Both the position numbers and the translations under genes were made by a program. Source: JAXGVG01 sp040773965 (GTDB taxonomy: Bacteria > Pseudomonadota > Alphaproteobacteria > UBA9219). Taken from it: a DNA stretch of 10,097 bases. A model generated the notes under the pieces. That model searched no databases and was not told the origin of the DNA. It saw nothing but the letters and a program-made list of their open reading frames with translations. Positions 1 through 6,783 of the stretch are shown in pieces; position 1 is the stretch's first letter, and the number at the start of each line of letters is the position of its first letter. The DNA lies in NCBI GenBank assembly GCA_040773965.1, contig JAXGVG010000062.1, positions 1-10,097 on the forward strand, given 5' to 3'.

Positions 1-722
1 CGGCTGCTGTCGGGCGTGTGAATTTCGTCGGCGACCGTCAGGCGTCCCGTTTCGTCGAAACCGAACTCGTATTTCGTGTCGACAAGGATCAACCCCTGTT
101 TCGAGGCCATCTCGCGTCCGCGCGCAAAAAGCGCCAGCGCCTTTTCCTCCACTTCCTGCCATTGTTTCGCGGGGACAAGGCCGCGGCCAACGATTTCCTG
201 CCCGGTAATCGGCTCGTCGTGCTCGCCCGCGCCGCCTTTCGTGGTGGGGGTAAGGATAGTTTGGGGCAGTTTCTCGTTTTTCCTCAAGCCGTCGGGCAGC
301 GTATGCCCATAAAGCGTCCGTTCGCCTTTCTGATACTTCGGCCAGATTGAGGTGGACGTCGAGCCAGTCAGATAATCGCGCACGACAACTTCGACCGGCA
401 GCATGGTCAGATGCCGGGCGACGATAACGTTCGGATCGGGATACTCGATCACATGGTTGGGAATGATGTCCCGCGTCGCCTCGAACCAGTAACGCGCCAC
501 GGATGTCAGCACCTGCCCCTTGAACGGCACGGCGGCCAGAACCTGATCGAAGGCGCTCTGCCTGTCGGTCGTGATCATCAGGCGGCGCCCACCATTCAGA
601 TCGTAATGGTCCCGCACCTTGCCGCGCCCGAAGTTGGGAAGCTCGGGAAAATGCGCATCGACCAAAACGTCGTCGAGACGTGAACGGATGATGTCGTGCA
701 AACGGGCGGTTTTATTCGTCAT
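1..722 (-). CDS. purC: Phosphoribosylaminoimidazole-succinocarboxamide synthase (SAICAR synthase), 3' end beyond the left edge
   Basis: This cytoplasmic enzyme joins aspartate to CAIR using ATP, giving SAICAR in de novo purine synthesis. The visible 240 codons start MTNKTARLHDII and carry the family landmarks in order: the nucleotide-binding GRGKVRDHYDL near residues 32-42, TTDRQSAFD near 51-59, VVVRDYLTGST in the middle, LTPTTKGGAGEHDEPIT, and EIHTPDSSR where the window ends. The motif set and spacing fit the long PurC form of about 300 residues, so roughly 60-80 residues should be missing. The start at 722 has a GAGAG stretch about 9 bases upstream; another ATG just upstream (complement of 727-729) is out of frame. 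It follows nadE on the same strand after a 220-bp gap full of palindromic repeats, so co-transcription with nadE is uncertain. The product call is secure from the motifs. Confidence 0.96.
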   Translation of the reverse strand, partial: MTNKTARLHDIIRSRLDDVLVDAHFPELPNFGRGKVRDHYDLNGGRRLMITTDRQSAFDQVLAAVPFKGQVLTSVARYWFEATRDIIPNHVIEYPDPNVIVARHLTMLPVEVVVRDYLTGSTSTSIWPKYQKGERTLYGHTLPDGLRKNEKLPQTILTPTTKGGAGEHDEPITGQEIVGRGLVPAKQWQEVEEKALALFARGREMASKQGLILVDTKYEFGFDETGRLTVADEIHTPDSS

Positions 723-757
723 CGGGCATCTCTCACTAGGATTAAATTAAGCCACTA

Positions 758-913
758 GCGTCATCCCCGCGATCCGTCTACGCTGCTTCGCAGCTTCGCC
801 GGACCTAGCGTCAGACCCGGCGTAGTCCAAAGGACGAAGACGGGAGGCGGGGATCCATCTTATTGAAGTAAAAATCGATTCCCTACAACCGCTTCGCGGT
901 TCCGGGATGACGC
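758..913. repeat. Composite palindromic intergenic element
   Basis: The spacer between purC and nadE is bounded by a perfect 10-bp inverted repeat, GCGTCATCCC at 758-767 and GGGATGACGC at 904-913. Inside is a longer imperfect inverted repeat: 765-802 pairs with 817-852 (both begin or end CCCCGC/GCGGGG and meet at CCGG), with a 14-base loop. Each arm contains a smaller palindrome (GCTGCTTCGCAGC at 783-795; GTCCAAAGGAC near 824-834). A 9-bp direct repeat, CTAGCGTCA, occurs at 755-763 and 805-813. A separate perfect hairpin with six-base arms AACCGC/GCGGTT is at 887-901. The architecture resembles dispersed intergenic palindromes of alphaproteobacterial genomes. That is inference, as copies elsewhere in this genome cannot be seen here apart from one related segment at 4780-4802. 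Confidence 0.75.
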
Positions 914-942
914 CAGTCTTTGGGTCTGGTTTCTCTCAAATT

Positions 943-2601
943 TCACTTCTCGACATAGCGGTTGGTGATCGGGTAACGCCGGTCCCGGCTTAAATGCCTG
1001 TGCGTGACTTTCGGCCCCGGCGGCGCCTGGCGTCTTTTGTACTCCGCGCGGTCGAGCATGGCCCAAACGCGCTTCACAAGGGCCGCATCATGCCCGCGCG
1101 CCGCGATTTCCGCCACCCCAAAATCCCCTTCAACCAATCCCTCAAGAATGGCGTCCAACTCATTGTAAGGTGGCAATATATCCTGATCTTTCTGGTCTGG
1201 GCGAAGCTCGGCGGAAGGCTCTTTCGTAAGGACTCGTTCAGGAATAACCGCGCCCTCAGGTCCCTGCCCGCCTTCGGGCTTATGGGCGTTCCGCCAGCGG
1301 GCCAGACGGTAAACGCTCGTTTTATAAACGTCTTTCAGCGGCGCATAACCGCCGCACATGTCCCCGTAAAGCGTGGCGTAGCCCGTGGCCATCTCGGACT
1401 TGTTGCCGGTCGCCAGAACCATTGCGCCGCCCTTGTTGGCCAGCGCCATAAGGACGACCCCCCGGCAACGGGCCTGAATGTTCTCTTCCGTGACATCGGG
1501 CTCACACCCGGCAAAAGCATCCGCAAGCGCGTTGTCAAAGGCCTGCACGGCCTTGTCGATGGGGATGTTGTCCAGTCGGCAGCCGAGCGCCCCGGCCACG
1601 GCGGCAGCGTCTTCGAGGCTCTCCTTCGACGTATGAGGCGAAGGCATCATGACCGTCCGCACGTTGGCCGCGCCCAGCGCATCGACGGCAAGGGCGGCCA
1701 CGAGCGCGCTGTCCACGCCCCCCGAGAGGCCCAAAAGGACGTTTTGAAAGCCGTTTTTGACCGTATAGTCACGCAAACCGGTCATAATGGCCTCGTAAAC
1801 GGCCTTTTCGCCGTCCGAATGAGCACGCAAAGGGGTCTTTTCAGGCACCAATAGGGCATCCTTTAATAACCAGGACGTTACCGAAACATCTTCACACCAA
1901 GCTTTAGCTTGCGCGGCAAGCTCGCCATCCGCGCTTACAACGAAGCTGGATCCCTCGAAAACAAGCTCGTCCTGCCCGCCGATTTGATTGACATAAACAA
2001 CGGCCAGACCGGTTTCCTGTGCGCGGGCGCGCGCCAAAGCGTAGCGATGCTCCTGTTTGCCGTCGCCTTCGAACGGACTGGCGTTTAAGGCGACAAGAAT
2101 CTGCGCTCCCTTTTCTTTCAAATTGTTGGAAACACAAGGTTTCCACATATCCTCGCAGATCATGACGCCGAGCTTGTGGCCGCGAAAATCGGCCGGCCCG
2201 CCCAATGGCGGTGCCGTAAAAATCCGTTTTTCGTCGAAAGGACCGTAGTTGGGCAGGTCGTGCTTGAAGATTTTGGCCGCAATCTCGCCTCCGTCGAGCA
2301 GCAGCGCCGCGTTGTAAACGTTGCCATCTTCCAACCACGGCGCGCCGACGAGTATGGCGGGCCCCGATGCGGTCGCGCGCGCCAGCCCTTTCACCGCGCC
2401 TTCGACGGTCTTAAGAAGCGACGGGTTAAGCGCAAAGTCCTCAGGCGGATAGCCCGACAGATAGAGTTCCGGAGTCACGACAAGGTCCGCCGCCTGCCGT
2501 TCGGCTTCGCGCCATACTTCCTTGAGTTTGCCGAGATTCCCGGGAATGTCGCCGACGGTTGGATTCAGCTGCGCTAAAGCTAGCACCAACCGACCCGCCA
2601 T
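943..2601 (-). CDS. nadE: Glutamine-dependent NAD+ synthase
   Basis: The enzyme amidates nicotinate adenine dinucleotide to NAD+, taking the ammonia from glutamine. The 552 residues show the two expected domains. The N-terminal nitrilase-type glutaminase (about 1-260) has a candidate catalytic triad Glu45 (VVTPELYLSGYP), Lys113 (IFKHDLPNYGPFDE) and Cys149 (GVMICEDMW). The C-terminal synthetase domain (about 265-552) has the PP-loop LSGGVDSA at 292-299 and LATGNKSE at 396-403. Length matches the proteobacterial two-domain form. The start at 2601 is preceded by a strong GGAGAAGGGG ribosome site. It lies 52 bp downstream of the small secreted-protein gene with no obvious terminator between, so read-through from that gene's promoter is plausible. 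No missing catalytic residue or frameshift is seen. Confidence 0.97.
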   Translation of the reverse strand: MAGRLVLALAQLNPTVGDIPGNLGKLKEVWREAERQAADLVVTPELYLSGYPPEDFALNPSLLKTVEGAVKGLARATASGPAILVGAPWLEDGNVYNAALLLDGGEIAAKIFKHDLPNYGPFDEKRIFTAPPLGGPADFRGHKLGVMICEDMWKPCVSNNLKEKGAQILVALNASPFEGDGKQEHRYALARARAQETGLAVVYVNQIGGQDELVFEGSSFVVSADGELAAQAKAWCEDVSVTSWLLKDALLVPEKTPLRAHSDGEKAVYEAIMTGLRDYTVKNGFQNVLLGLSGGVDSALVAALAVDALGAANVRTVMMPSPHTSKESLEDAAAVAGALGCRLDNIPIDKAVQAFDNALADAFAGCEPDVTEENIQARCRGVVLMALANKGGAMVLATGNKSEMATGYATLYGDMCGGYAPLKDVYKTSVYRLARWRNAHKPEGGQGPEGAVIPERVLTKEPSAELRPDQKDQDILPPYNELDAILEGLVEGDFGVAEIAARGHDAALVKRVWAMLDRAEYKRRQAPPGPKVTHRHLSRDRRYPITNRYVEK

Positions 2602-2653
2602 GACCCCTTCTCCCGTAAATAGGCGCCAGTTTTGTGCGCGTTAGGACGGATCT

Positions 2654-3010
2654 TTATTTCTGCAACAGCCCCGCAGAAGCCGAGACCTGGGACTGCATTT
2701 GCTGGATCAGCGCCTGGGCGGCGCTTGTGATGACCTGTCCCGCGGCGTTGGCGTCGGCCTGCGCTTCCTGGCTGACGCAGTTCATGTAGGCCTGCGCCTC
2801 GGCAACATATTGGTTATGCTGATTGATCCGCTCATTCAGGCTGTCGGCGGCGGCCTCGGGATCGTGCATCATCGCCGCAGGCGGCTTGGGCTGCATGCAT
2901 TTTGTCGACTGCCAGTTGCCCCGGCCATCGGTTATGGACGCGCTGCCTGCCAGCGCCGGCATGGCCAGCGCCAATCCCAACAAAAATACGATAAGCGAAA
3001 CGGGGCGCAT
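2654..3010 (-). CDS. Small secreted protein of unknown function
   Basis: I do not recognise this 118-residue protein. Residues 1-21 (MRPVSLIVFLLGLALAMPALA) form a classic Sec signal peptide with a short basic start, a leucine-rich core and an ALA cleavage site. No lipobox cysteine is present, so a periplasmic or exported soluble product is expected. The mature part of about 97 residues is rich in Ala, Gln and Asn and looks helical, especially from residue 53 to the end. It has just two cysteines (Cys38 and Cys78), which could form a disulfide in the periplasm. A longer reading could begin at 3070, but the start at 3010 is preferred: AAGGAGA lies 6 bases before it, the signal peptide begins exactly there, and the longer version would cover the predicted promoter. 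The gene lies between the DAHP synthase gene (80 bp upstream) and nadE (52 bp downstream) on the same strand. Confidence 0.82.
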   Translation of the reverse strand: MRPVSLIVFLLGLALAMPALAGSASITDGRGNWQSTKCMQPKPPAAMMHDPEAAADSLNERINQHNQYVAEAQAYMNCVSQEAQADANAAGQVITSAAQALIQQMQSQVSASAGLLQK

Positions 3011-3041
3011 GACGTTCTCCTTGTATTCGATGAACGGCACA

Positions 3042-3070
3042 AGCATAGCGCCTATTTCGTCGGTCGCCAA
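3042..3070 (-). promoter_or_regulatory. Predicted sigma70-type promoter for the secreted-protein gene (and possibly nadE)
   Basis: On the minus strand TTGGCG (3070-3065) and TATGCT (3047-3042) are separated by exactly 17 bases, each matching four of six consensus positions. Transcription would start near 3035, leaving a leader of about 25 bases with the AAGGAGA ribosome site. This is a pattern call only. Confidence 0.4.
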
Positions 3071-3090
3071 CAGGCTTTCCGTTAACCAAA

Positions 3091-4470
3091 TTATTCGTCT
3101 TTTGCCCGCTTCAGCCGCTCGTTTTTGAGGTGATCGGCCACAAGAAAAGCGAGTTCAAGCGCCTGCGTCGCGTTCAGACGCGGGTCGCAGTGCGTCTGGT
3201 AGCATTCGGCCAGATCGGCCTCGGTCACCGCCGAAGCGCCGCCCGTGCACTCGGTCACGTCGCGGCCTGTCATCTCAAGATGAATACCGCCGGGCCACAC
3301 GTCCTCGCTGTCGCAAACGGCGAAGAATTTGCGGACTTCCTGCATGATCCGGTCGAAATTGCGGGTTTTGTAGCCGTTTGTCGCCTTTTCCGTGTTCCCG
3401 TGCATGGGATCCGAGCACCAGACGACCTTGCGGCCCTCTTTCTTGATGGACTGCATAAGCGGCGGCAGATATTTGTCGATCTTTTCCGCCCCCATGCGTA
3501 CCACGAGCGTCAGGCGTCCGGCCTCGTTATCCGGGTTCAAAATGTCGATGAGACGCAAGAGGTTATCGGCATTGAGCGAAGGGCCGCACTTGAGCCCCAG
3601 CGGGTTCTTGACGCCGCGCAGGAACTCGACATGCGCGCCGTCAAGTTGACGCGTACGGTCCCCGATCCAGAGCAAATGCGCCGAAACGTCGTACCAATCG
3701 CCCGTCGTGCTATCGACGCGCGTAAGCGCTTGTTCATACGGCAATAATAGCGCTTCGTGCGATGTGAAAAAGTCCGTTTCGCGGATGGCCGTCGACGTCT
3801 CGCCGGTCACGCCGCAGGCCCGCATGAACTCGAGAGCCTCGCCAATGCGTCGCGCAAGGTCTTGAAAACGCTCGCCTTGCAGGCTGCTTTCGACGTAGCC
3901 GAGGTTCCAACGATGCACCTCGTTCAAGTCGGCATAGCCGCCTTGCGCAAACGCGCGTAGCAGGTTCAGCGTCGAGGCGGACTGGTTATAGACCTGCAGC
4001 ATCCGCTTGGGGTTGGGCGTGCGGGATTTTGCATTGAATTCCAGACCGTTGACGATGTCCCCGCGAAAGCTCGGCAACGTCACGCCACTTCGCGTTTCGG
4101 TATCTTCCGAGCGCGGCTTGGCGAACTGCCCCGCCATGCGGCCGATTTTAACCACGGGCGTCGCGCCGCCGAACGTCAAAACGACCGCCATTTGCAGAAT
4201 GGCGCGGAAAGTGTCGCGGATGTTGTTGGCGTTGAACTCGGCGAAGCTCTCGGCACAGTCACCGCCTTGAAAAAGAAAGGCTTTTCCCGCCTCCACTTTC
4301 GCCAGCGCTTTTTTGAGCCGACGCGCTTCGCCCGCGAAGACGAGCGGAGGTAGCTTAGCCAATTGATCTTCAACGGTTTTTAGCTTTGCCGGATCCGGGT
4401 AGACTGGCTGCTGGTGAGCCGTTTTTGATCGCCAGCTGTCGGGCGTCCATTCTTTTTTCGTCTTCGTCAT
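3091..4470 (-). CDS. Class II 3-deoxy-7-phosphoheptulonate (DAHP) synthase
   Basis: This enzyme condenses phosphoenolpyruvate and erythrose 4-phosphate into DAHP, the first committed step of the shikimate pathway to aromatic amino acids. The 459-residue protein is the class II type (plant, mycobacterial and alphaproteobacterial), unrelated in sequence to E. coli AroF/G/H. Landmarks are FQGGDCAESFAEF (67-79), VVKIGRMAGQFAKPRS (106-121), WIGDRTRQLDGAH (268-280), LGLKCGPS (291-298), WCSDPMHGNT (351-360) and GGIHLEMTGRDVTECTGG (394-411). The expected metal ligands are visible as Cys72, His357, Glu399 and Asp429. Length is typical of the class. The start at 4470 has AAAGG about 10 bases upstream. 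Gene names for this class vary (aroG, aroF, aroH), so none is given. The gene is the first after a 352-bp gap and probably has its own promoter, flanked by two palindromes. Confidence 0.96.
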   Translation of the reverse strand: MTKTKKEWTPDSWRSKTAHQQPVYPDPAKLKTVEDQLAKLPPLVFAGEARRLKKALAKVEAGKAFLFQGGDCAESFAEFNANNIRDTFRAILQMAVVLTFGGATPVVKIGRMAGQFAKPRSEDTETRSGVTLPSFRGDIVNGLEFNAKSRTPNPKRMLQVYNQSASTLNLLRAFAQGGYADLNEVHRWNLGYVESSLQGERFQDLARRIGEALEFMRACGVTGETSTAIRETDFFTSHEALLLPYEQALTRVDSTTGDWYDVSAHLLWIGDRTRQLDGAHVEFLRGVKNPLGLKCGPSLNADNLLRLIDILNPDNEAGRLTLVVRMGAEKIDKYLPPLMQSIKKEGRKVVWCSDPMHGNTEKATNGYKTRNFDRIMQEVRKFFAVCDSEDVWPGGIHLEMTGRDVTECTGGASAVTEADLAECYQTHCDPRLNATQALELAFLVADHLKNERLKRAKDE

Positions 4471-4495
4471 GATGAATAACCTTTACGTCGGTGAG

Positions 4496-4508
4496 CCGGT
4501 TTTACCGG
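4496..4508. promoter_or_regulatory. Palindrome CCGGTTTTACCGG, candidate operator proximal to the DAHP synthase gene
   Basis: A perfect 5-bp-arm palindrome with a 3-bp centre lies 26 bp before the DAHP synthase start codon. A TATAAA sequence (minus strand, about 4522-4516) just upstream could be the -10 element, which would place this palindrome over the transcription start. It pairs with the same architecture at 4555-4567. The binding protein is unknown. Confidence 0.4.
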
Positions 4509-4554
4509 AAAACTTTTATAAAACAACGATGTGGGTGAGAAGCGCGTGTGTGAT

Positions 4555-4567
4555 CCGGTGTTACCGG
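4555..4567. promoter_or_regulatory. Palindrome CCGGTGTTACCGG, candidate distal operator
   Basis: This second palindrome has the same CCGGT-N3-ACCGG layout, 59 bp from the first centre to centre, and lies upstream of the presumed -10 and -35 region of the DAHP synthase gene. Two such sites flanking a promoter fit a looping or cooperative repressor, though short GC palindromes also arise by chance. Confidence 0.4.
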
Positions 4568-4569
4568 AA

Positions 4570-4620
4570 CCAATAAAAATAAACATAACCAAACGCGCCG
4601 CCGTTGGCCGCGTCTTGGTT
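4570..4620 (-). terminator. Terminator-like bulged hairpin with T-rich tail, reading with glmS
   Basis: On the minus strand AACCAA-G-ACGCG (4620-4609) pairs with CGCGT-TTGGTT (4597-4587) apart from one bulged base, with two further inner C:G pairs. It is followed by ATGTTTATTTTTATTGG (4586-4570), a U-rich but interrupted tail. It lies about 200 bases downstream of the glmS stop, so it may end glmS transcription; read from the DAHP synthase side it would instead be upstream of that promoter. The interrupted T-run makes it weaker than a textbook terminator. Confidence 0.45.
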
Positions 4621-4687
4621 AAGAATATGACTCAAGGTCTCAATCATGGAATCAATCTAACAAGGAGATTTGAAAGTATCAAGCGCT

Positions 4688-4778
4688 ACGTGCCCGTTCG
4701 GGGCTTATTTGGGCCCGGTTCGGAGCTGGTTGCGTGCCGGTTCAGGCGTGTTTTGGCGGGGTTGCGTGCCGGTTCGGG
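4688..4778. repeat. Cluster of degenerate GC-rich repeats around GTGCCGGTTCGGG
   Basis: A 16-bp perfect direct repeat, GGTTGCGTGCCGGTTC, occurs at 4728-4743 and 4760-4775. Two diverged relatives, ACGTGCCCGTTCGGGG (from about 4689) and GGGCCCGGTTCGGA (4711-4724), lie just before it. The units are irregularly spaced by about 20-32 bp. They do not form one strong hairpin and do not look like CRISPR repeats. Confidence 0.6.
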
Positions 4779-4779
4779 A

Positions 4780-4802
4780 CGTAGTCCGAAGGACGAAAAC
4801 GG
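4780..4802. repeat. Copy of an arm of the purC-nadE palindromic element
   Basis: This 23-bp segment matches 821-843 at 21 positions; both contain CGTAGTCC-(A/G)AAGGACGAA. It contains the mini-palindrome GTCCGAAGGAC. The match between two spacers 4 kb apart shows that this motif is dispersed and not specific to one gene. Confidence 0.6.
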
Positions 4803-4822
4803 AAAAAGGAGGGGAATTTTTT

Positions 4823-6643
4823 TCACTCCACCGTCACGCTCTTCGCGAGGTTGCGGGGTTGGTCGACATCGGTGCCTTTGGCCAGCGCCGTGTAGTACGC
4901 CAATAACTGCACCGGAATGGCGTAAAGCAACGGCATAGCCACCGGATCGCATTCGGGCAGCGCCATGCTCCAGAATGGTTTGACGCCCAGATTAGCGATG
5001 CCTTTTTTGTCCGAGAACAAAACGACCTTCCCGCCGCGCGCGACGACTTCCTGAACGTTGGACGCGGTTTTCTCAAACAACCCGTCATGCGGCGCGAGCA
5101 CGACAACCGGCATGGCTTCGTCAATCAAAGCGATGGGGCCGTGCTTCATTTCGCCCGCCGCATAGCCTTCGGCATGAATGTAGGATATTTCCTTAAGCTT
5201 CAACGCGCCTTCGAGCGCCAACGGATAAAGCAAACCGCGCCCCAGATACAGAACATCCCGCGCTTCCGCGAGGTTTTGGGAGAGTTCCTGAATCTTGTTT
5301 TCGTCCCTTAAAACGTCGTTCATCAACGCGGGAATTTCACGCAGCGCCTGCAGAACCGCGCGGGCGCGTTTCTTTTCCATCGCGCCGCGCGCCTCAGCCG
5401 CGTCCACGGCAAGGCACAGCAGCACCGCCAACTGCGTCGTAAAGGCCTTGGTTGACGCGACGCCGATTTCCGGCCCGGCCAGCGTCGGGACAACCACATC
5501 CGACAATCGCGCAATCGAGCTTTGCGGCACGTTGACGATAGCCAATATTTTTTGGCCCTGTTTTTTCGCGTAGCGGATAGCCGCCAGCGTGTCGGCCGTC
5601 TCACCCGATTGCGAAACCGCGATCATCACGCCGCCTTTCGGCATGGGCGCTTCGCGGTAACGGAATTCCGACGCGATATCGATTTCCACCGGCAAGCGAG
5701 CCAGCTGTTCAAACCAGTATTTGCCGACCATGCCCGCGTAACTCGCCGTGCCGCAGGCCACGATGGTCAGGCGCGAAATCTTTTTCCAATCAAAAGGCAA
5801 GCGCGGCAACGCCAGATCGTTGGCGGCCGTCGCCAGCGCGCTCAGCGTATCGCCGACAACGGCGGGTTGTTCGAAGATTTCCTTCAGCATAAAATGGCGG
5901 TATTGCCCTTTGCCGATCATCGCGCCGGAGAGCGCCGTTTGATGGATTTTACGCTCGACCACTTTGCCGTTTTCATCGTGAACAACGGCTTTGCCGGGCG
6001 TCAGTTCGGCCCAGTCGCCCTCTTCCAGATAGCTAATGCGGTTGGTGAGCGGCGCGAGCGCCAGCGCGTCCGACCCCAGGTACATTTCCTTGTCGCCGTA
6101 ACCGATGGCGAGCGGACTGCCGCGACGCGCCGCGATAAGCAAATTTTTATGGCCCGCGAAAATGATGCCGATGGCGAACGCGCCATCCAGGCGCTTCAAC
6201 GCCGCCGCCGTCGCCTTCTGCGGAGTCATGCCGTGGTTCATGTATTCGGTGATCAGGTGGACGATGGTTTCCGTATCCGTTTCGGATTTGAAGCGGTGTT
6301 TTTTCGCTTCAAGCTCGGCGCGAAGCTCGCGGTGGTTTTCGATAATTCCGTTATGCACGACCGCGACCTTGTCCGAAAAGTGCGGGTGCGCGTTGTCTTC
6401 GCTCGGGCGGCCATGCGTCGCCCAGCGCGTATGACCGATGCCGACGGTTCCCGGCAACGGGTCTTTCTTGAGTTTATCGGCAAGGCTTTGCAACTTGCCC
6501 ACTGCGCGGCGCGTCTCAATCGCGCCGTTCACAAGCGTCGCCACGCCCGCGCTGTCATAGCCGCGATACTCAAGCCGCCGCAGACCATCGACCAGCAAAT
6601 CCGCCACAGGCCGTTCCGCAAGTATTCCGACAATGCCGCACAT
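4823..6643 (-). CDS. glmS: Glutamine-fructose-6-phosphate aminotransferase (isomerizing)
   Basis: GlmS makes glucosamine 6-phosphate from fructose 6-phosphate and glutamine, the entry to UDP-GlcNAc for peptidoglycan and lipopolysaccharide. The start chosen at 6643 gives 606 residues beginning MCGIVGILAE. After removal of Met, Cys2 is the N-terminal nucleophile of the class II glutaminase, so the longer open frame beginning at 6742 cannot be right. AGAGG lies about 9 bases upstream. The glutaminase domain (about 2-220) has RRLEYRGYDSAG, GHTRWATHG and VVHNGIIENH. Two sugar-isomerase (SIS) domains follow, with ACGTASYAG, SQSGETADTLAA and VASTKAFTTQ in the first. The C-terminus DVDQPRNLAKSVTVE is the conserved end of the family. 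Length is within a few residues of the E. coli enzyme. Its leader contains a large inverted repeat. Confidence 0.98.
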   Translation of the reverse strand: MCGIVGILAERPVADLLVDGLRRLEYRGYDSAGVATLVNGAIETRRAVGKLQSLADKLKKDPLPGTVGIGHTRWATHGRPSEDNAHPHFSDKVAVVHNGIIENHRELRAELEAKKHRFKSETDTETIVHLITEYMNHGMTPQKATAAALKRLDGAFAIGIIFAGHKNLLIAARRGSPLAIGYGDKEMYLGSDALALAPLTNRISYLEEGDWAELTPGKAVVHDENGKVVERKIHQTALSGAMIGKGQYRHFMLKEIFEQPAVVGDTLSALATAANDLALPRLPFDWKKISRLTIVACGTASYAGMVGKYWFEQLARLPVEIDIASEFRYREAPMPKGGVMIAVSQSGETADTLAAIRYAKKQGQKILAIVNVPQSSIARLSDVVVPTLAGPEIGVASTKAFTTQLAVLLCLAVDAAEARGAMEKKRARAVLQALREIPALMNDVLRDENKIQELSQNLAEARDVLYLGRGLLYPLALEGALKLKEISYIHAEGYAAGEMKHGPIALIDEAMPVVVLAPHDGLFEKTASNVQEVVARGGKVVLFSDKKGIANLGVKPFWSMALPECDPVAMPLLYAIPVQLLAYYTALAKGTDVDQPRNLAKSVTVE

Positions 6644-6660
6644 AAAATCTGCCTCTTTTA

Positions 6661-6720
6661 GGGGTTCGGGGCTAGGGATTTGCACGTAAAACCAGCCCCG
6701 AACCCCTAGCCTCGAACCCC
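6661..6720. repeat. Inverted repeat in the glmS leader
   Basis: Positions 6661-6680 and 6701-6720 are inverted copies matching at 18 of 20 bases, separated by 20 bases. An alternative perfect 13-bp pairing also exists between 6661-6673 (GGGGTTCGGGGCT) and 6694-6706. On the minus strand the right arm and loop together contain two tandem GGGGTTCG(A/G)GGCT units. The element ends about one base before the ribosome site of glmS, so in the transcript it could form a stable hairpin directly next to the start region. It may be a regulatory leader or a dispersed palindromic repeat. Confidence 0.7.
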
Positions 6721-6783
6721 GGATATGACAAGTCCCAACCAATTCAATTGTTGCGACAATATGTTACGGAATGCAGAAGCCCT

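Larger units (their letters stand above)
4471..4822. other. 352-bp gene-free spacer between glmS and the DAHP synthase gene
   Basis: No credible gene is visible. From the DAHP synthase side the spacer holds two CCGGT-N3-ACCGG palindromes around a likely promoter, a bulged hairpin followed by a T-rich tract (minus strand), a featureless AT-richer stretch at about 4621-4687, a run of degenerate GGTTC-type repeats (4688-4778) and a segment related to the purC-nadE palindromic element (4780-4802). The plus-strand open frames here run into the antisense of glmS and are not believed. No tRNA or recognisable riboswitch is seen. Confidence 0.7.

Noticed and set aside
994..1854. 286-codon open frame on the plus strand
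   Set aside because: It lies antisense to the synthetase half of nadE, has no plausible ribosome site and no recognisable domain.
3011..3070. N-terminal extension of the small secreted protein by 20 residues
   Set aside because: It would bury the signal peptide and overlap a good promoter, while AAGGAGA marks the start at 3010.
3130..3747. 205-codon open frame on the plus strand
   Set aside because: It is antisense to the conserved C-terminal half of the DAHP synthase; a shadow of the real gene.
4688..4778. Possible CRISPR array
   Set aside because: Only two exact 16-bp copies with irregular spacing and decaying neighbours; no spacer pattern and no cas genes nearby.
4670..4906. Plus-strand frame with an AAGGAGA just before a TTG start
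   Set aside because: The purine stretch is only about one base from the start codon, too close to serve it. Half of the frame is antisense to the glmS end, and the rest is the degenerate repeat cluster.
5522..6661. 379-codon open frame on the plus strand
   Set aside because: It is wholly antisense to glmS, which has intact conserved motifs throughout. The Arg-, Ala- and Phe-rich translation shows no known motif and arises from the codon bias of a GC-rich gene.
6644..6742. N-terminal extension of glmS by 33 residues
   Set aside because: GlmS needs Cys as the residue after the initiator Met, which fixes the start at 6643. The extension is translated leader repeat.
6644..6783. glmS ribozyme
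   Set aside because: The leader is dominated by a simple inverted repeat and shows none of the pseudoknotted core expected; this ribozyme is known from Gram-positive bacteria.
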